Shown here in pieces: positions 27,901-41,800 of a stretch of 64,000 nucleotides of DNA. The position numbers were made by a program, and so were the translations under genes. The stretch spans positions 17,067,428-17,131,427 of the forward strand of contig NC_080711.1 of NCBI RefSeq assembly GCF_019097595.1, read 5' to 3'. Under the pieces are notes generated by a model. The model was not told the DNA's origin. It worked only from the letters and a program-made list of their open reading frames with translations, and did not search any database. This stretch comes from Hemibagrus wyckioides. Lineage: Eukaryota; Chordata; Actinopteri; Siluriformes; Bagridae. The stretch's first letter is position 1. The number at the start of each line of letters is the position of its first letter.

Positions 27901-30900
27901 CATGTTTGGGGTCGACTATGATATGAAAAGTGCTTGTTCACTTTAAAATGAAAAAATTCATAAGAAACAAATGAAAGTCATAAAAAATATGGATTTTCAT
28001 ATGAAATATGATTTTTTTCATCAAAGTTCAAAAATTCATAAGAAACTTGGAAAAAGTTAAATTCCATGAAAATCACTTAACAAAGTCAACTTTCATCATT
28101 TTTCATCGAACTGGCTCGTTTCCTGCCTCAGCGCGGTGTGCTCTCTGCATTGTGCTTCTCTGGCGCTGAAAATGCGATTCCGCAAGTCTCCGCGCTCTAC
28201 GAGCAAGAGAAAGCGGTTTTTCAGACAAACGAATGTGTGCAGCTGAACTGGGCAGTTTTCTTTGACTTTTTTCACATGTTTGGGGTCGACTATGATATGA
28301 AAAGTGCTTGGTCACTTTAAAATGAAAAAATTCATAAGAAACAAAGGAAACTCATAAAAAATATAAATTTTCATATGAAATATGATTTTTTTCATCAAAG
28401 TTCAAAAATTCATAAGAAACATGGAAAAAGTTATATACCATGAAAATTCACTTAACAAAGTCATCTTTCATCATTTTTCATCGAACTGGCTCGTTTCCTG
28501 CTTCGGCGCGGTGTGCTCTCTGCATTGTGCTTCTCTGGCGCTGAAAATGCGATTCCGCAAGTCTCAGCGCTCTACGAGCAAGGGAAAGCGGTTTTTCAGA
28601 CAAACGAATGTGTGCAGCTGAACTGGGCAGTTTTCTTTGACTTTTTTCACATGTTTGGGGTCGACTATGATATGAAAAGTGCTTGGTCACTTTAAAATGA
28701 AAAAATTCATAAGAAACAAAGGAAACTCATAAAAAATATAAATTTTCATATGAAATATGATTTTTTTCATCAAAGTTCAAAAATTCATAAGAAACATGGA
28801 AAAAGTTATATACCATGAAAATTCACTTAACAAAGTCATCTTTCATCATTTTTCATCGAACTGGCTCGTTTCCTGCCTCAGCGCGGTGTGCTCTCTGCAT
28901 TGTGCTTCTCTGGCGCTGAAAATGCGATTCCGCAAGTCTCCGCGCTCTACGAGCAAGAGAAAGCGGTTTTTCAGACAAACGAATGTGTGCAGCTGAACTG
29001 GGCAGTTTTCTTTGACTTTTTTCACATGTTTGGGGTCGACTATGATATGAAAAGTGCTTGGTCACTTTAAAATGAAAAAATTCATAAGAAACAAAGGAAA
29101 CTCATAAAAAATATAAATTTTCATATGAAATATGATTTTTTTCATCAAAGTTCAAAAATTCATAAGAAACATGGAAAAAGTTATATACCATGAAAATTCA
29201 CTTAACAAAGTCATCTTTCATCATTTTTCATCGAACTGGCTCGTTTCCTGCTTCGGCGCGGTGTGCTCTCTGCATTGTGCTTCTCTGGCGCTGAAAATGC
29301 GATTCCGCAAGTCTCAGCGCTCTACGAGCAAGGGAAAGCGGTTTTTCAGACAAACGAATGTGTGCAGCTGAACTGGGCAGTTTTCTTTGACTTTTTTCAC
29401 ATGTTTGGGGTCGACTATGATATGAAAAGTGCTTGTTCACTTTAAAATGAAAAAATTCATAAGAAACAAAGGAAACTCATAAAAAATATAAATTTTCATA
29501 TGAAATATGATTTTTTTCATCAAAGTTCAAAAATTCATAAGAAACTTGGAAAAAGTTAAATTCCATGAAAAATCACTTAACAAAGTCAACTTTCATCATT
29601 TTTCATCGAACTGGCTCGTTTCCTGCCTCAGCGCGGTGTGCTCTCTGCATTGTGCTTCTCTGGCGCTGAAAATGCGATTCCGCAAGTCTCAGCGCTCTAC
29701 GAGCAAGGGAAAGCGGTTTTTCAGACAAACGAATGTGTGCAGCTGAACTGGGCAGTTTTCTTTGACTTTTTTCACATGTTTGGGGTCCACTATGATATGA
29801 AAAGTGCTTGTTCACTTTAAAATGCAAAAATTCATAAGAAACAAATGAAAGTCATAAAAAATATGGATTTTCATATGATTTTTTTCATCAAAGTTCAAAA
29901 ATTCATAAGAAACATGGAAAAAGTTAAATTCCATGAAAAATCACTTAACAAAGTCAACTTTCATCATTTTTCATCGAACTGGCTCGTTTCCTGCCTCAGC
30001 GCGGTGTGCTCTCTGCATTGTGCTTCTCTGGCGCTGAAAATGCGATTCCGCAAGTCTCCGCGCTCTACGAGCAAGAGAAAGCGGTTTTTCAGACAAACGA
30101 ATGTGTGCAGCTGAACTGGGCAGTTTTCTTTGACTTTTTTCACATGTTTGGGGTCGACTATGATATGAAAAGTGCTTGGTCACTTTAAAATGAAAAAATT
30201 CATAAGAAACAAAGGAAACTCATAAAAAATATAAATTTTCATATGAAATATGATTTTTTTCATCAAAGTTCAAAAATTCATAAGAAACATGGAAAAAGTT
30301 ATATACCATGAAAATTCACTTAACAAAGTCATCTTTCATCATTTTTCATCGAACTGGCTCGTTTCCTGCCTCAGCGCGGTGTGCTCTCTGCATTGTGCTT
30401 CTCTGGCGCTGAAAATGCGATTCCGCAAGTCTCAGCGCTCTACGAGCAAGGGAAAGCGGTTTTTCAGACAAACGAATGTGTGCAGCTGAACTGGGCAGTT
30501 TTCTTTGACTTTTTTCACATGTTTGGGGTCGACTATGATATGAAAAGTGCTTGGTCACTTTAAAATGAAAAAATTCATAAGAAACAAATGAAAGTCATAA
30601 AAAATATGGATTTTCATATGAAATATGATTTTTTTCATCAAAGTTCAAAAATTCATAAGAAACTTGGAAAAAGTTAAATTCCATGAAAAATCACTTAACA
30701 AAGTCAACTTTCATCATTTTTCATCGAACTGGCTCGTTTCCTGCCTCAGCGCGGTGTGCTCTCTGCATTGTGCTTCTCTGGCGCTGAAAATGCGATTCCG
30801 CAAGTCTCAGCGCTCTACGAGCAAGAGAAAGCGGTTTTTCAGACAAACGAATGTGTGCAGCTGAACTGGGCAGTTTTCTTTGACTTTTTTCACATGTTTG

Positions 30901-33900
30901 GGGTCGACTATGATATGAAAAGTGCTTGGTCACTTTAAAATGAAAAAATTCATAAGAAACAAAGGAAACTCATAAAAAATATAAATTTTCATATGAAATA
31001 TGATTTTTTTCATCAAAGTTCAAAAATTCATAAGAAACATGGAAAAAGTTATATACCATGAAAATTCACTTAACAAAGTCATCTTTCATCATTTTTCATC
31101 GAACTGGCTCGTTTCCTGCTTCGGCGCGGTGTGCTCTCTGCATTGTGCTTCTCTGGCGCTGAAAATGCGATTCCGCAAGTCTCAGCGCTCTACGAGCAAG
31201 GGAAAGCGGTTTTTCAGACAAACGAATGTGTGCAGCTGAACTGGGCAGTTTTCTTTGACTTTTTTCACATGTTTGGGGTCGACTATGATATGAAAAGTGC
31301 TTGGTCACTTTAAAATGAAAAAATTCATAAGAAACAAAGGAAACTCATAAAAAATATAAATTTTCATATGAAATATGATTTTTTTCATCAAAGTTCAAAA
31401 AGTCATAATAAACATGGAAAAAGTTATATACCATGAAAATTCACTTAACAAAGTCATCTTTCATCATTTTTCATCGAACTGGCTCGTTTCCTGCTTCGGC
31501 GCGGTGTGCTCTCTGCATTGTGCTTCTCTGGCGCTGAAAATGCGATTCCGCAAGTCTCAGCGCTCTACGAGCAAGGGAAAGCGGTTTTTCAGACAAACGA
31601 ATGTGTGCAGCTGAACTGGGCAGTTTTCTTTGACTTTTTTCACATGTTTGGGGTCGACTATGATATGAAAAGTGCTTGGTCACTTTAAAATGAAAAAATT
31701 CATAAGAAACAAAGGAAACTCATAAAAAATATAAATTTTCATATGAAATATGATTTTTTTCATCAAAGTTCAAAAATTCATAAGAAACATGGAAAAAGTT
31801 ATATACCATGAAAATTCACTTAACAAAGTCATCTTTCATCATTTTTCATCGAACTGGCTCGTTTCCTGCTTCGGCGCGGTGTGCTCTCTGCATTGTGCTT
31901 CTCTGGCGCTGAAAATGCGATTCCGCAAGTCTCAGCGCTCTACGAGCAAGGGAAAGCGGTTTTTCAGACAAACGAATGTGTGCAGCTGAACTGGGCAGTT
32001 TTCTTTGACTTTTTTCACATGTTTGGGGTCGACTATGATATGAAAAGTGCTTGTTCACTTTAAAATGAAAAAATTCATAAGAAACAAATGAAAGTCATAA
32101 AAAATATGGATTTTCATATGAAATATGATTTTTTTCATCAAAGTTCAAAAATTCATAAGAAACTTGGAAAAAGTTAAATTCCATGAAAATCACTTAACAA
32201 AGTCAACTTTCATCATTTTTCATCGAACTGGCTCGTTTCCTGCCTCAGCGCGGTGTGCTCTCTGCATTGTGCTTCTCTGGCGCTGAAAATGCGATTCCGC
32301 AAGTCTCAGCGCTCTACGAGCAAGGGAAAGCGGTTTTTCAGACAAACGAATGTGTGCAGCTGAACTGGGCAGTTTTCTTTGACTTTTTTCACATGTTTGG
32401 GGTCGACTATGATATGAAAAGTGCTTGGTCACTTTAAAATGAAAAAATTCATAAGAAACAAAGGAAACTCATAAAAAATATAAATTTTCATATGAAATAT
32501 GATTTTTTTCATCAAAGTTCAAAAATTCATAAGAAACATGGAAAAAGTTATATACCATGAAAATTCACTTAACAAAGTCATCTTTCATCATTTTTCATCG
32601 AACTGGCTCGTTTCCTGCTTCGGCGCGGTGTGCTCTCTGCATTGTGCTTCTCTGGCGCTGAAAATGCGATTCCGCAAGTCTCAGCGCTCTACGAGCAAGG
32701 GAAAGCGGTTTTTCAGACAAACGAATGTGTGCAGCTGAACTGGGCAGTTTTCTTTGACTTTTTTCACATGTTTGGGGTCGACTATGATATGAAAAGTGCT
32801 TGGTCACTTTAAAATGAAAAAATTCATAAGAAACAAAGGAAACTCATAAAAAATATAAATTTTCATATGAAATATGATTTTTTTCATCAAAGTTCAAAAA
32901 TTCATAAGAAACATGGAAAAAGTTATATACCATGAAAATTCACTTAACAAAGTCATCTTTCATCATTTTTCATCGAACTGGCTCGTTTCCTGCTTCGGCG
33001 CGGTGTGCTCTCTGCATTGTGCTTCTCTGGCGCTGAAAATGCGATTCCGCAAGTCTCAGCGCTCTACGAGCAAGGGAAAGCGGTTTTTCAGACAAACGAA
33101 TGTGTGCAGCTGAACTGGGCAGTTTTCTTTGACTTTTTTCACATGTTTGGGGTCGACTATGATATGAAAAGTGCTTGTTCACTTTAAAATGAAAAAATTC
33201 ATAAGAAACAAATGAAAGTCATAAAAAATATGGATTTTCATATGAAATATGATTTTTTTCATCAAAGTTCAAAAATTCATAAGAAACTTGGAAAAAGTTA
33301 AATTCCATGAAAAATCACTTAACAAAGTCAACTTTCATCATTTTTCATCGAACTGGCTCGTTTCCTGCCTCAGCGCGGTGTGCTCTCTGCATTGTGCTTC
33401 TCTGGCGCTGAAAATGCGATTCCGCAAGTCTCCGCGCTCTACGAGCAAGAGAAAGCGGTTTTTCAGACAAACGAATGTGTGCAGCTGAACTGGGCAGTTT
33501 TCTTTGACTTTTTTCACATGTTTGGGGTCGACTATGATATGAAAAGTGCTTGGTCACTTTAAAATGAAAAAATTCATAAGAAACAAAGGAAACTCATAAA
33601 AAATATAAATTTTCATATGAAATATGATTTTTTTCATCAAAGTTCAAAAATTCATAAGAAACATGGAAAAAGTTATATACCATGAAAATTCACTTAACAA
33701 AGTCATCTTTCATCATTTTTCATCGAACTGGCTCGTTTCCTGCTTCGGCGCGGTGTGCTCTCTGCATTGTGCTTCTCTGGCGCTGAAAATGCGATTCCGC
33801 AAGTCTCAGCGCTCTACGAGCAAGGGAAAGCGGTTTTTCAGACAAACGAATGTGTGCAGCTGAACTGGGCAGTTTTCTTTGACTTTTTTCACATGTTTGG

Positions 33901-36624
33901 GGTCGACTATGATATGAAAAGTGCTTGGTCACTTTAAAATGAAAAAATTCATAAGAAACAAATGAAAGTCATAAAAAATATGGATTTTCATATGAAATAT
34001 GATTTTTTTCATCAAAGTTCAAAAATTCATAAGAAACTTGGAAAAAGTTAAATTCCATGAAAAATCACTTAACAAAGTCAACTTTCATCATTTTTCATCG
34101 AACTGGCTCGTTTCCTGCCTCAGCGCGGTGTGCTCTCTGCATTGTGCTTCTCTGGCGCTGAAAATGCGATTCCGCAAGTCTCAGCGCTCTACGAGCAAGG
34201 GAAAGCGGTTTTTCAGACAAACGAATGTGTGCAGCTGAACTGGGCAGTTTTCTTTGACTTTTTTCACATGTTTGGGGTCGACTATGATATGAAAAGTGCT
34301 TGGTCACTTTAAAATGAAAAAATTCATAAGAAACAAAGGAAACTCATAAAAAATATAAATTTTCATATGAAATATGATTTTTTTCATCAAAGTTCAAAAA
34401 TTCATAAGAAACATGGAAAAAGTTATATACCATGAAAATTCACTTAACAAAGTCATCTTTCATCATTTTTCATCGAACTGGCTCGTTTCCTGCCTCAGCG
34501 CGGTGTGCTCTCTGCATTGTGCTTCTCTGGCGCTGAAAATGCGATTCCGCAAGTCTCAGCGCTCTACGAGCAAGGGAAAGCGGTTTTTCAGACAAACGAA
34601 TGTGTGCAGCTGAACTGGGCAGTTTTCTTTGACTTTTTTCACATGTTTGGGGTCGACTATGATATGAAAAGTGCTTGGTCACTTTAAAATGAAAAAATTC
34701 ATAAGAAACAAAGGAAACTCATAAAAAATATAAATTTTCATATGAAATATGATTTTTTTCATCAAAGTTCAAAAATTCATAAGAAACTTGGAAAAAGTTA
34801 AATTCCATGAAAAATCACTTAACAAAGTCATCTTTCATCATTTTTCATCGAACTGGCTCTTTTCCTGCCTCAGCGCGGTGTGCTCTCTGCATTGTGCTTC
34901 TCTGGCGCTGAAAATGCGATTCCGCAAGTCTCAGCGCTCTACGAGCAAGGGAAAGCGGTTTTTCAGACAAACGAATGTGTGCAGCTGAACTGGGCAGTTT
35001 TCTTTGACTTTTTTCACATGTTTGGGGTCGACTATGATATGAAAAGTGCTTGGTCACTTTAAAATGAAAAAATTCATAAGAAACAAAGGAAACTCATAAA
35101 AAATATAAATTTTCATATGAAATATGATTTTTTTCATCAAAGTTCAAAAATTCATAAGAAACATGGAAAAAGTTATATACCATGAAAATTCACTTAACAA
35201 AGTCATCTTTCATCATTTTTCATCGAACTGGCTCGTTTCCTGCTTCGGCGCGGTGTGCTCTCTGCATTGTGCTTCTCTGGCGCTGAAAATGCGATTCCGC
35301 AAGTCTCAGCGCTCTACGAGCAAGGGAAAGCGGTTTTTCAGACAAACGAATGTGTGCAGCTGAACTGGGCAGTTTTCTTTGACTTTTTTCACATGTTTGG
35401 GGTCGACTATGATATGAAAAGTGCTTGTTCACTTTAAAATGAAAAAATTCATAAGAAACAAATGAAAGTCATAAAAAATATGGATTTTCATATGAAATAT
35501 GATTTTTTTCATCAAAGTTCAAAAATTCATAAGAAACTTGGAAAAAGTTAAATTCCATGAAAAATCACTTAACAAAGTCAACTTTCATCATTTTTCATCG
35601 AACTGGCTCGTTTCCTGCCTCAGCGCGGTGTGCTCTCTGCATTGTGCTTCTCTGGCGCTGAAAATGCGATTCCGCAAGTCTCCGCGCTCTACGAGCAAGA
35701 GAAAGCGGTTTTTCAGACAAACGAATGTGTGCAGCTGAACTGGGCAGTTTTCTTTGACTTTTTTCACATGTTTGGGGTCGACTATGATATGAAAAGTGCT
35801 TGGTCACTTTAAAATGAAAAAATTCATAAGAAACAAAGGAAACTCATAAAAAATATAAATTTTCATATGAAATATGATTTTTTTCATCAAAGTTCAAAAA
35901 TTCATAAGAAACATGGAAAAAGTTATATACCATGAAAATTCACTTAACAAAGTCATCTTTCATCATTTTTCATCGAACTGGCTCGTTTCCTGCCTCAGCG
36001 CGGTGTGCTCTCTGCATTGTGCTTCTCTGGCGCTGAAAATGCGATTCCGCAAGTCTCAGCGCTCTACGAGCAAGGCAAAGCGGTTTTTCAGACAAACGAA
36101 TGTGTGCAGCTGAACTGGGCAGTTTTCTTTGACTTTTTTCACATGTTTGGGGTCGACTATGATATGAAAAGTGCTTGGTCACTTTAAAATGAAAAAATTC
36201 ATAAGAAACAAAGGAAACTCATAAAAAATATGGATTTTCATATGGAATATGATTTTTTTCATCAAAGTTCAAAAATTCATAAGAAACTTGGAAAAAGTTA
36301 TATACCATGAAAAATCACTTAACAAAGTCAACTTTCATCATTTTTCATCGAACTGGCTCGTTTCCTGCCTCAGCGCGGTGTGCTCTCTGCATTGTGCTTC
36401 TCTGGCGCTGAAAATGCGATTCCGCAAGTCTCAGCGCTCTACGAGCAAGGGAAAGCGGTTTTTCAGACAAACGAATGTGTGCAGCTGAACTGGGCAGTTT
36501 TCTTTGACATTTTTCACATGTTTGGGGTCGACTATGATATGAAAAGTGCTTGGTCACTTTAAAATGAAAAAATTCATAAGAAACAAAGGAAACTCATAAA
36601 AAATATAAATTTTCATATGAAATA

Positions 36625-38875
36625 TGATTTTTTTCATCAAAGTTCAAAAATTCATAAGAAACATGGAAAAAGTTATATACCATGAAAATTCACTTAACAA
36701 AGTCATCTTTCATCATTTTTCATCGAACTGGCTCGTTTCCTGCTTCGGCGCGGTGTGCTCTCTGCATTGTGCTTCTCTGGCGCTGAAAATGCGATTCCGC
36801 AAGTCTCAGCGCTCTACGAGCAAGGCAAAGCGGTTTTTCAGGCAATCGCTTTTTTGCAGCTGATTGGGCCAGTTATCTTTGACTTTTTTCACATGTTTGG
36901 GGTCGACTATGATATGAAAAGTGCTTGTTCAATTTAAAATGCAAAAATTCATATTAAACACAGGAAAGTCATAAAAAATATGAATTTTCATATGAAATAT
37001 GATTTTATTCATCAAAGTTCAAAAATACATAAGAAACTTGGAAAAAGTTATATTCCATGAAAATTCACTTAACAAAGTCAACTTTCATCATTTTTCATCG
37101 AACTGGCTCGTTTCCTGCTTCAGCGCGGTGTGCTCTCTGCATTGTGCTTCTCTGGCGCTGAAAATGCGATTCCGCAAGTCTCAGCGCTCTACGAGCAAGG
37201 GAAAGCGGTTTTTCAGACAAACGAATGTGTGCAGCTGAACTGGGCAGTTTTCTTTGACTTTTTTCACATGTTTGGGGTCGACTATGATATGAAAAGTGCT
37301 TGTTCACTTTAAAATGAAAAAATTCATAAGAAACAAATGAAAGTCATAAAAAATATGGATTTTCATATGAAATATGATTTTTTTCATCAAAGTTCAAAAA
37401 TTCATAAGAAACTTGGAAAAAGTTAAATTCCATGAAAAATCACTTAACAAAGTCAACTTTCATCATTTTTCATCGAACTGGCTCGTTTCCTGCCTCAGCG
37501 CGGTGTGCTCTCTGCATTGTGCTTCTCTGGCGCTGAAAATGCGATTCCGCAAGTCTCCGCGCTCTACGAGCAAGAGAAAGCGGTTTTTCAGACAAACGAA
37601 TGTGTGCAGCTGAACTGGGCAGTTTTCTTTGACATTTTTCACATGTTTGGGGTCGACTATGATATGAAAAGTGCTTGGTCACTTTAAAATGAAAAAATTC
37701 ATAAGAAACAAAGGAAACTCATAAAAAATATAAATTTTCATATGAAATATGATTTTTTTCATCAAAGTTCAAAAATTCATAAGAAACATGGAAAAAGTTA
37801 TATACCATGAAAATTCACTTAACAAAGTCATCTTTCATCATTTTTCATCGAACTGGCTCGTTTCCTGCTTCGGCGCGGTGTGCTCTCTGCATTGTGCTTC
37901 TCTGGCGCTGAAAATGCGATTCCGCAAATCTCAGCGCTCTACGAGCAAGGGAAAGCGGTTTTTCAGACAAACGAATGTGTGCAGCTGAATGGGGCAGTTT
38001 TCTTTGACTTTTTTCACATGTTTGGGGTCGACTATGATATGAAAAGTGCTTGGTCACTTTAAAATGAAAAAATTCATAAGAAACAAAGGAAACTCATAAA
38101 AAATATAAATTTTCATATGAAATATGATTTTTTTCATCAAAGTTCAAAAATACATAAGAAACTTGGAAAAAGTTATATTCCATGAAAATTCACTTAACAA
38201 AGTCAACTTTCATCATTTTTCATCGAACTGGCTCGTTTCCTGCTTCAGCGCGGTGTGCTCTCTGCATTGTGCTTCTCTGGCGCTGAAAATGCGATTCCGC
38301 AAGTCTCAGCGCTCTACGAGCAAGGGAAAGCGGTTTTTCAGACAAACGAATGTGTGCAGCTGAACTGGGCAGTTTTCTTTGACTTTTTTCACATGTTTGG
38401 GGTCGACTATGATATGAAAAGTGCTTGTTCACTTTAAAATGAAAAAATTCATATTAAACACAGGAAAGTCATAAAAAATATGAATTTTCATATGAAATAT
38501 GATTTTTTTCATCAAAGTTCAAAAATACATAAGAAACTTGGAAAAAGTTATATTCCATGAAAATTCACTTAACAAAGTCAACTTTCATCATTTTTCATCG
38601 AACTGGCTCGTTTCCTGCTTCAGCGCGGTGTGCTCCCTGCATTGTGCTTCTCTGGCGCTGAAAATGCGATTCCGCAAGTCTCAGCGCTCTACGAGCAAGG
38701 GAAAGCGGTTTTTCAGACAAACGAATGTGTGCAGCTGAACTGGGCAGTTTTCTTTGACTTTTTTCACATGTTTGGGGTCGACTATGATATGAAAAGTGCT
38801 TGTTCACTTTAAAATGCAAAAATTCATATTAAACACTGGAAAGTCATAAAAAATATGAATTTTCATATGAAATAT
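36625..38875 (+). repeat. Island of edge-like variant monomers inside the array
   Basis: At 36840 the AGGCAATCGCTTTTTTGCAG variant of the left edge reappears. Nearby copies carry CATATTAAACACAGG (36950, 38450, and as CACTGG at 38830), similar to the edge form at 18212. ATACATAAG occurs at 37026, 38152 and 38525, and GAATGGGGCAG at 37987. Most of these are rare or absent elsewhere in the array. Confidence 0.8.
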
Positions 38876-41800
38876 GATTTTTTTCATCAAAGTTCAAAAA
38901 TTCATAAGAAACTTGGAAAAAGTTAAATTCCATGAAAAATCACTTAACAAAGTCAAATTTCATCATTTTTCTTCGAACTGGCTCGTTTCCTGCCTCAGCG
39001 CGGTGTGCTCTCTGCATTGTGCTTCTCTGGCGCTGAAAATGCGATTCCGCAAGTCTCAGCGCTCTACGAGCAAGAGAAAGCGGTTTTTCAGACAAACGAA
39101 TGTGTGCAGCTGAACTGGGCAGTTTTCTTTGACTTTTTTCACATGTTTGGGGTCGACTATGATATGAAAAGTGCTTGGTCACTTTAAAATGAAAAAATTC
39201 ATAAGAAACAAAGGAAACTCATAAAAAATATAAATTTTCATATGAAATGTGATTTTTTTCATCAAAGTTCAAAATTCATAAGAAACATGGAAAAAGTTAT
39301 ATACCATGAAAATTCACTTAACAAAGTCATCTTTCATCATTTTTCATCGAACTGGCTCGTTTCCTGCTTCAGCGCGGTGTGCTCTCTGCATTGTGCTTCT
39401 CTGGCGCTGAAAATGCGATTCCGCAAGTCTCAGCGCTCTACGAGCAAGGGAAAGCGGTTTTTCAGACAAACGAATGTGTGCAGCTGAACTGGGCAGTTTT
39501 CTTTGACTTTTTTCACATGTTTGGGGTCGACTATGATATGAAAAGTGCTTGGTCACTTTAAAATGAAAAAATTCATAAGAAACAAAGGAAACTCATAAAA
39601 AATATAAATTTTCATATGAAATATGATTTTTTTCATCAAAGTTCAAAAATTCATAAGAAACATGGAAAAAGTTATATACCATGAAAATTCACTTAACAAA
39701 GTCAACTTTCATCATTTTTCATCGAACTGGCTCGTTTCCTGCTTCAGCGCGGTGTGCTCTCTGCATTGTGCTTCTCTGGCGCTGAAAATGCGATTCCGCA
39801 AGTCTCAGCGCTCTACGAGCAAGGGAAAGCGGTTTTTCAGACAAACGAATGTGTGCAGCTGAACTGGGCAGTTTTCTTTGACTTTTTTCACATGTTTGGG
39901 GTCGACTATGATATGAAAAGTGCTTGGTCACTTTAAAATGAAAAAATTCATAAGAAACAAAGGAAACTCATAAAAAATATAAATTTTCATATGAAATATG
40001 ATTTTTTTCATCAAAGTTCAAAAATTCATAAGAAACATGGAAAAAGTTATATACCATGAAAATTCACTTAACAAAGTCATCTTTCATCATTTTTCATCGA
40101 ACTGGCTCGTTTCCTGCTTCGGCGCGGTGTGCTCTCTGCATTGTGCTTCTCTGGCGCTGAAAATGCGATTCCGCAAGTCTCAGCGCTCTACGAGCAAGGG
40201 AAAGCGGTTTTTCAGACAAACGAATGTGTGCAGCTGAACTGGGCAGTTTTCTTTGACTTTTTTCACATGTTTGGGGTCGACTATGATATGAAAAGTGCTT
40301 GGTCACTTTAAAATGAAAAAATTCATAAGAAACAAAGGAAACTCATAAAAAATATAAATTTTCATATGAAATATGATTTTTTTCATCAAAGTTCAAAAAT
40401 TCATAAGAAACATGGAAAAAGTTATATACCATGAAAATTCACTTAACAAAGTCATCTTTCATCATTTTTCATCGAACTGGCTCGTTTCCTGCTTCGGCGC
40501 GGTGTGCTCTCTGCATTGTGCTTCTCTGGCGCTGAAAATGCGATTCCGCAAGTCTCAGCGCTCTACGAGCAAGGGAAAGCGGTTTTTCAGACAAACGAAT
40601 GTGTGCAGCTGAACTGGGCAGTTTTCTTTGACTTTTTTCACATGTTTGGGGTCGACTATGATATGAAAAGTGCTTGTTCACTTTAAAATGAAAAAATTCA
40701 TAAGAAACAAATGAAAGTCATAAAAAATATGGATTTTCATATGAAATATGATTTTTTTCATCAAATTTCAAAAATTCATAAGAAACTTGGAAAAAGTTAA
40801 ATTCCATGAGAAATCACTTAACAAAGTCAACTTTCATCATTTTTCATCGAACTGGCTCGTTTCCTGCCTCAGCGCGGTGTGCTCTCTGCATTGTGCTTCT
40901 CTGGCGCTGAAAATGCGATTCCGCAAGTCTCCGCGCTCTACGAGCAAGAGAATGCGGTTTTTCAGACAAACGAATGTGTGCAGCTGAACTGGGCAGTTTT
41001 CTTTGACATTTTTCACATGTTTGGGGTCGACTATGATATGAAAAGTGCTTGGTCACTTTAAAATGAAAAAATTCATAAGAAACAAAGGAAACTCATAAAA
41101 AATATAAATTTTCATATGAAATATGATTTTTTTCATCAAAGTTCAAAAATTCATAAGAAACATGGAAAAAGTTATATACCATGAAAATTCACTTAACAAA
41201 GTCATCTTTCATCATTTTTCATCGAACTGGCTCGTTTCCTGCTTCGGCGCGGTGTGCTCTCTGCATTGTGCTTCTCTGGCGCTGAAAATGCGATTCCGCA
41301 AGTCTCAGCGCTCTACGAGCAAGGCAAAGCGGTTTTTCAGACAAACGAAAGTGAGCAGCTGAATGGGGCAGTTTTCTTTGACTTTTTTCACATGTTTGGG
41401 GTCGACTATGATATGAAAAGTGCTTGGTCACTTTAAAATGAAAAAATTCATAAGAAACAAAGGAAACTCATAAAAAATATAAATTTTCATATGAAATATG
41501 ATTTTTTTCATCAAAGTTCAAAAATTCATAAGAAACATGGAAAAAGTTATATACCATGAAAATTCACTTAACAAAGTCATCTTTCATCATTTTTCATCGA
41601 ACTGGCTCGTTTCCTGCTTCGGCGCGGTGTGCTCTCTGCATTGTGCTTCTCTGGCGCTGAAAATGCGATTCCGCAAGTCTCAGCGCTCTACGAGCAAGGG
41701 AAAGCGGTTTTTCAGACAAACGAATGTGTGCAGCTGAACTGGGCAGTTTTCTTTGACTTTTTTCACATGTTTGGGGTCGACTATGATATGAAAAGTGCTT

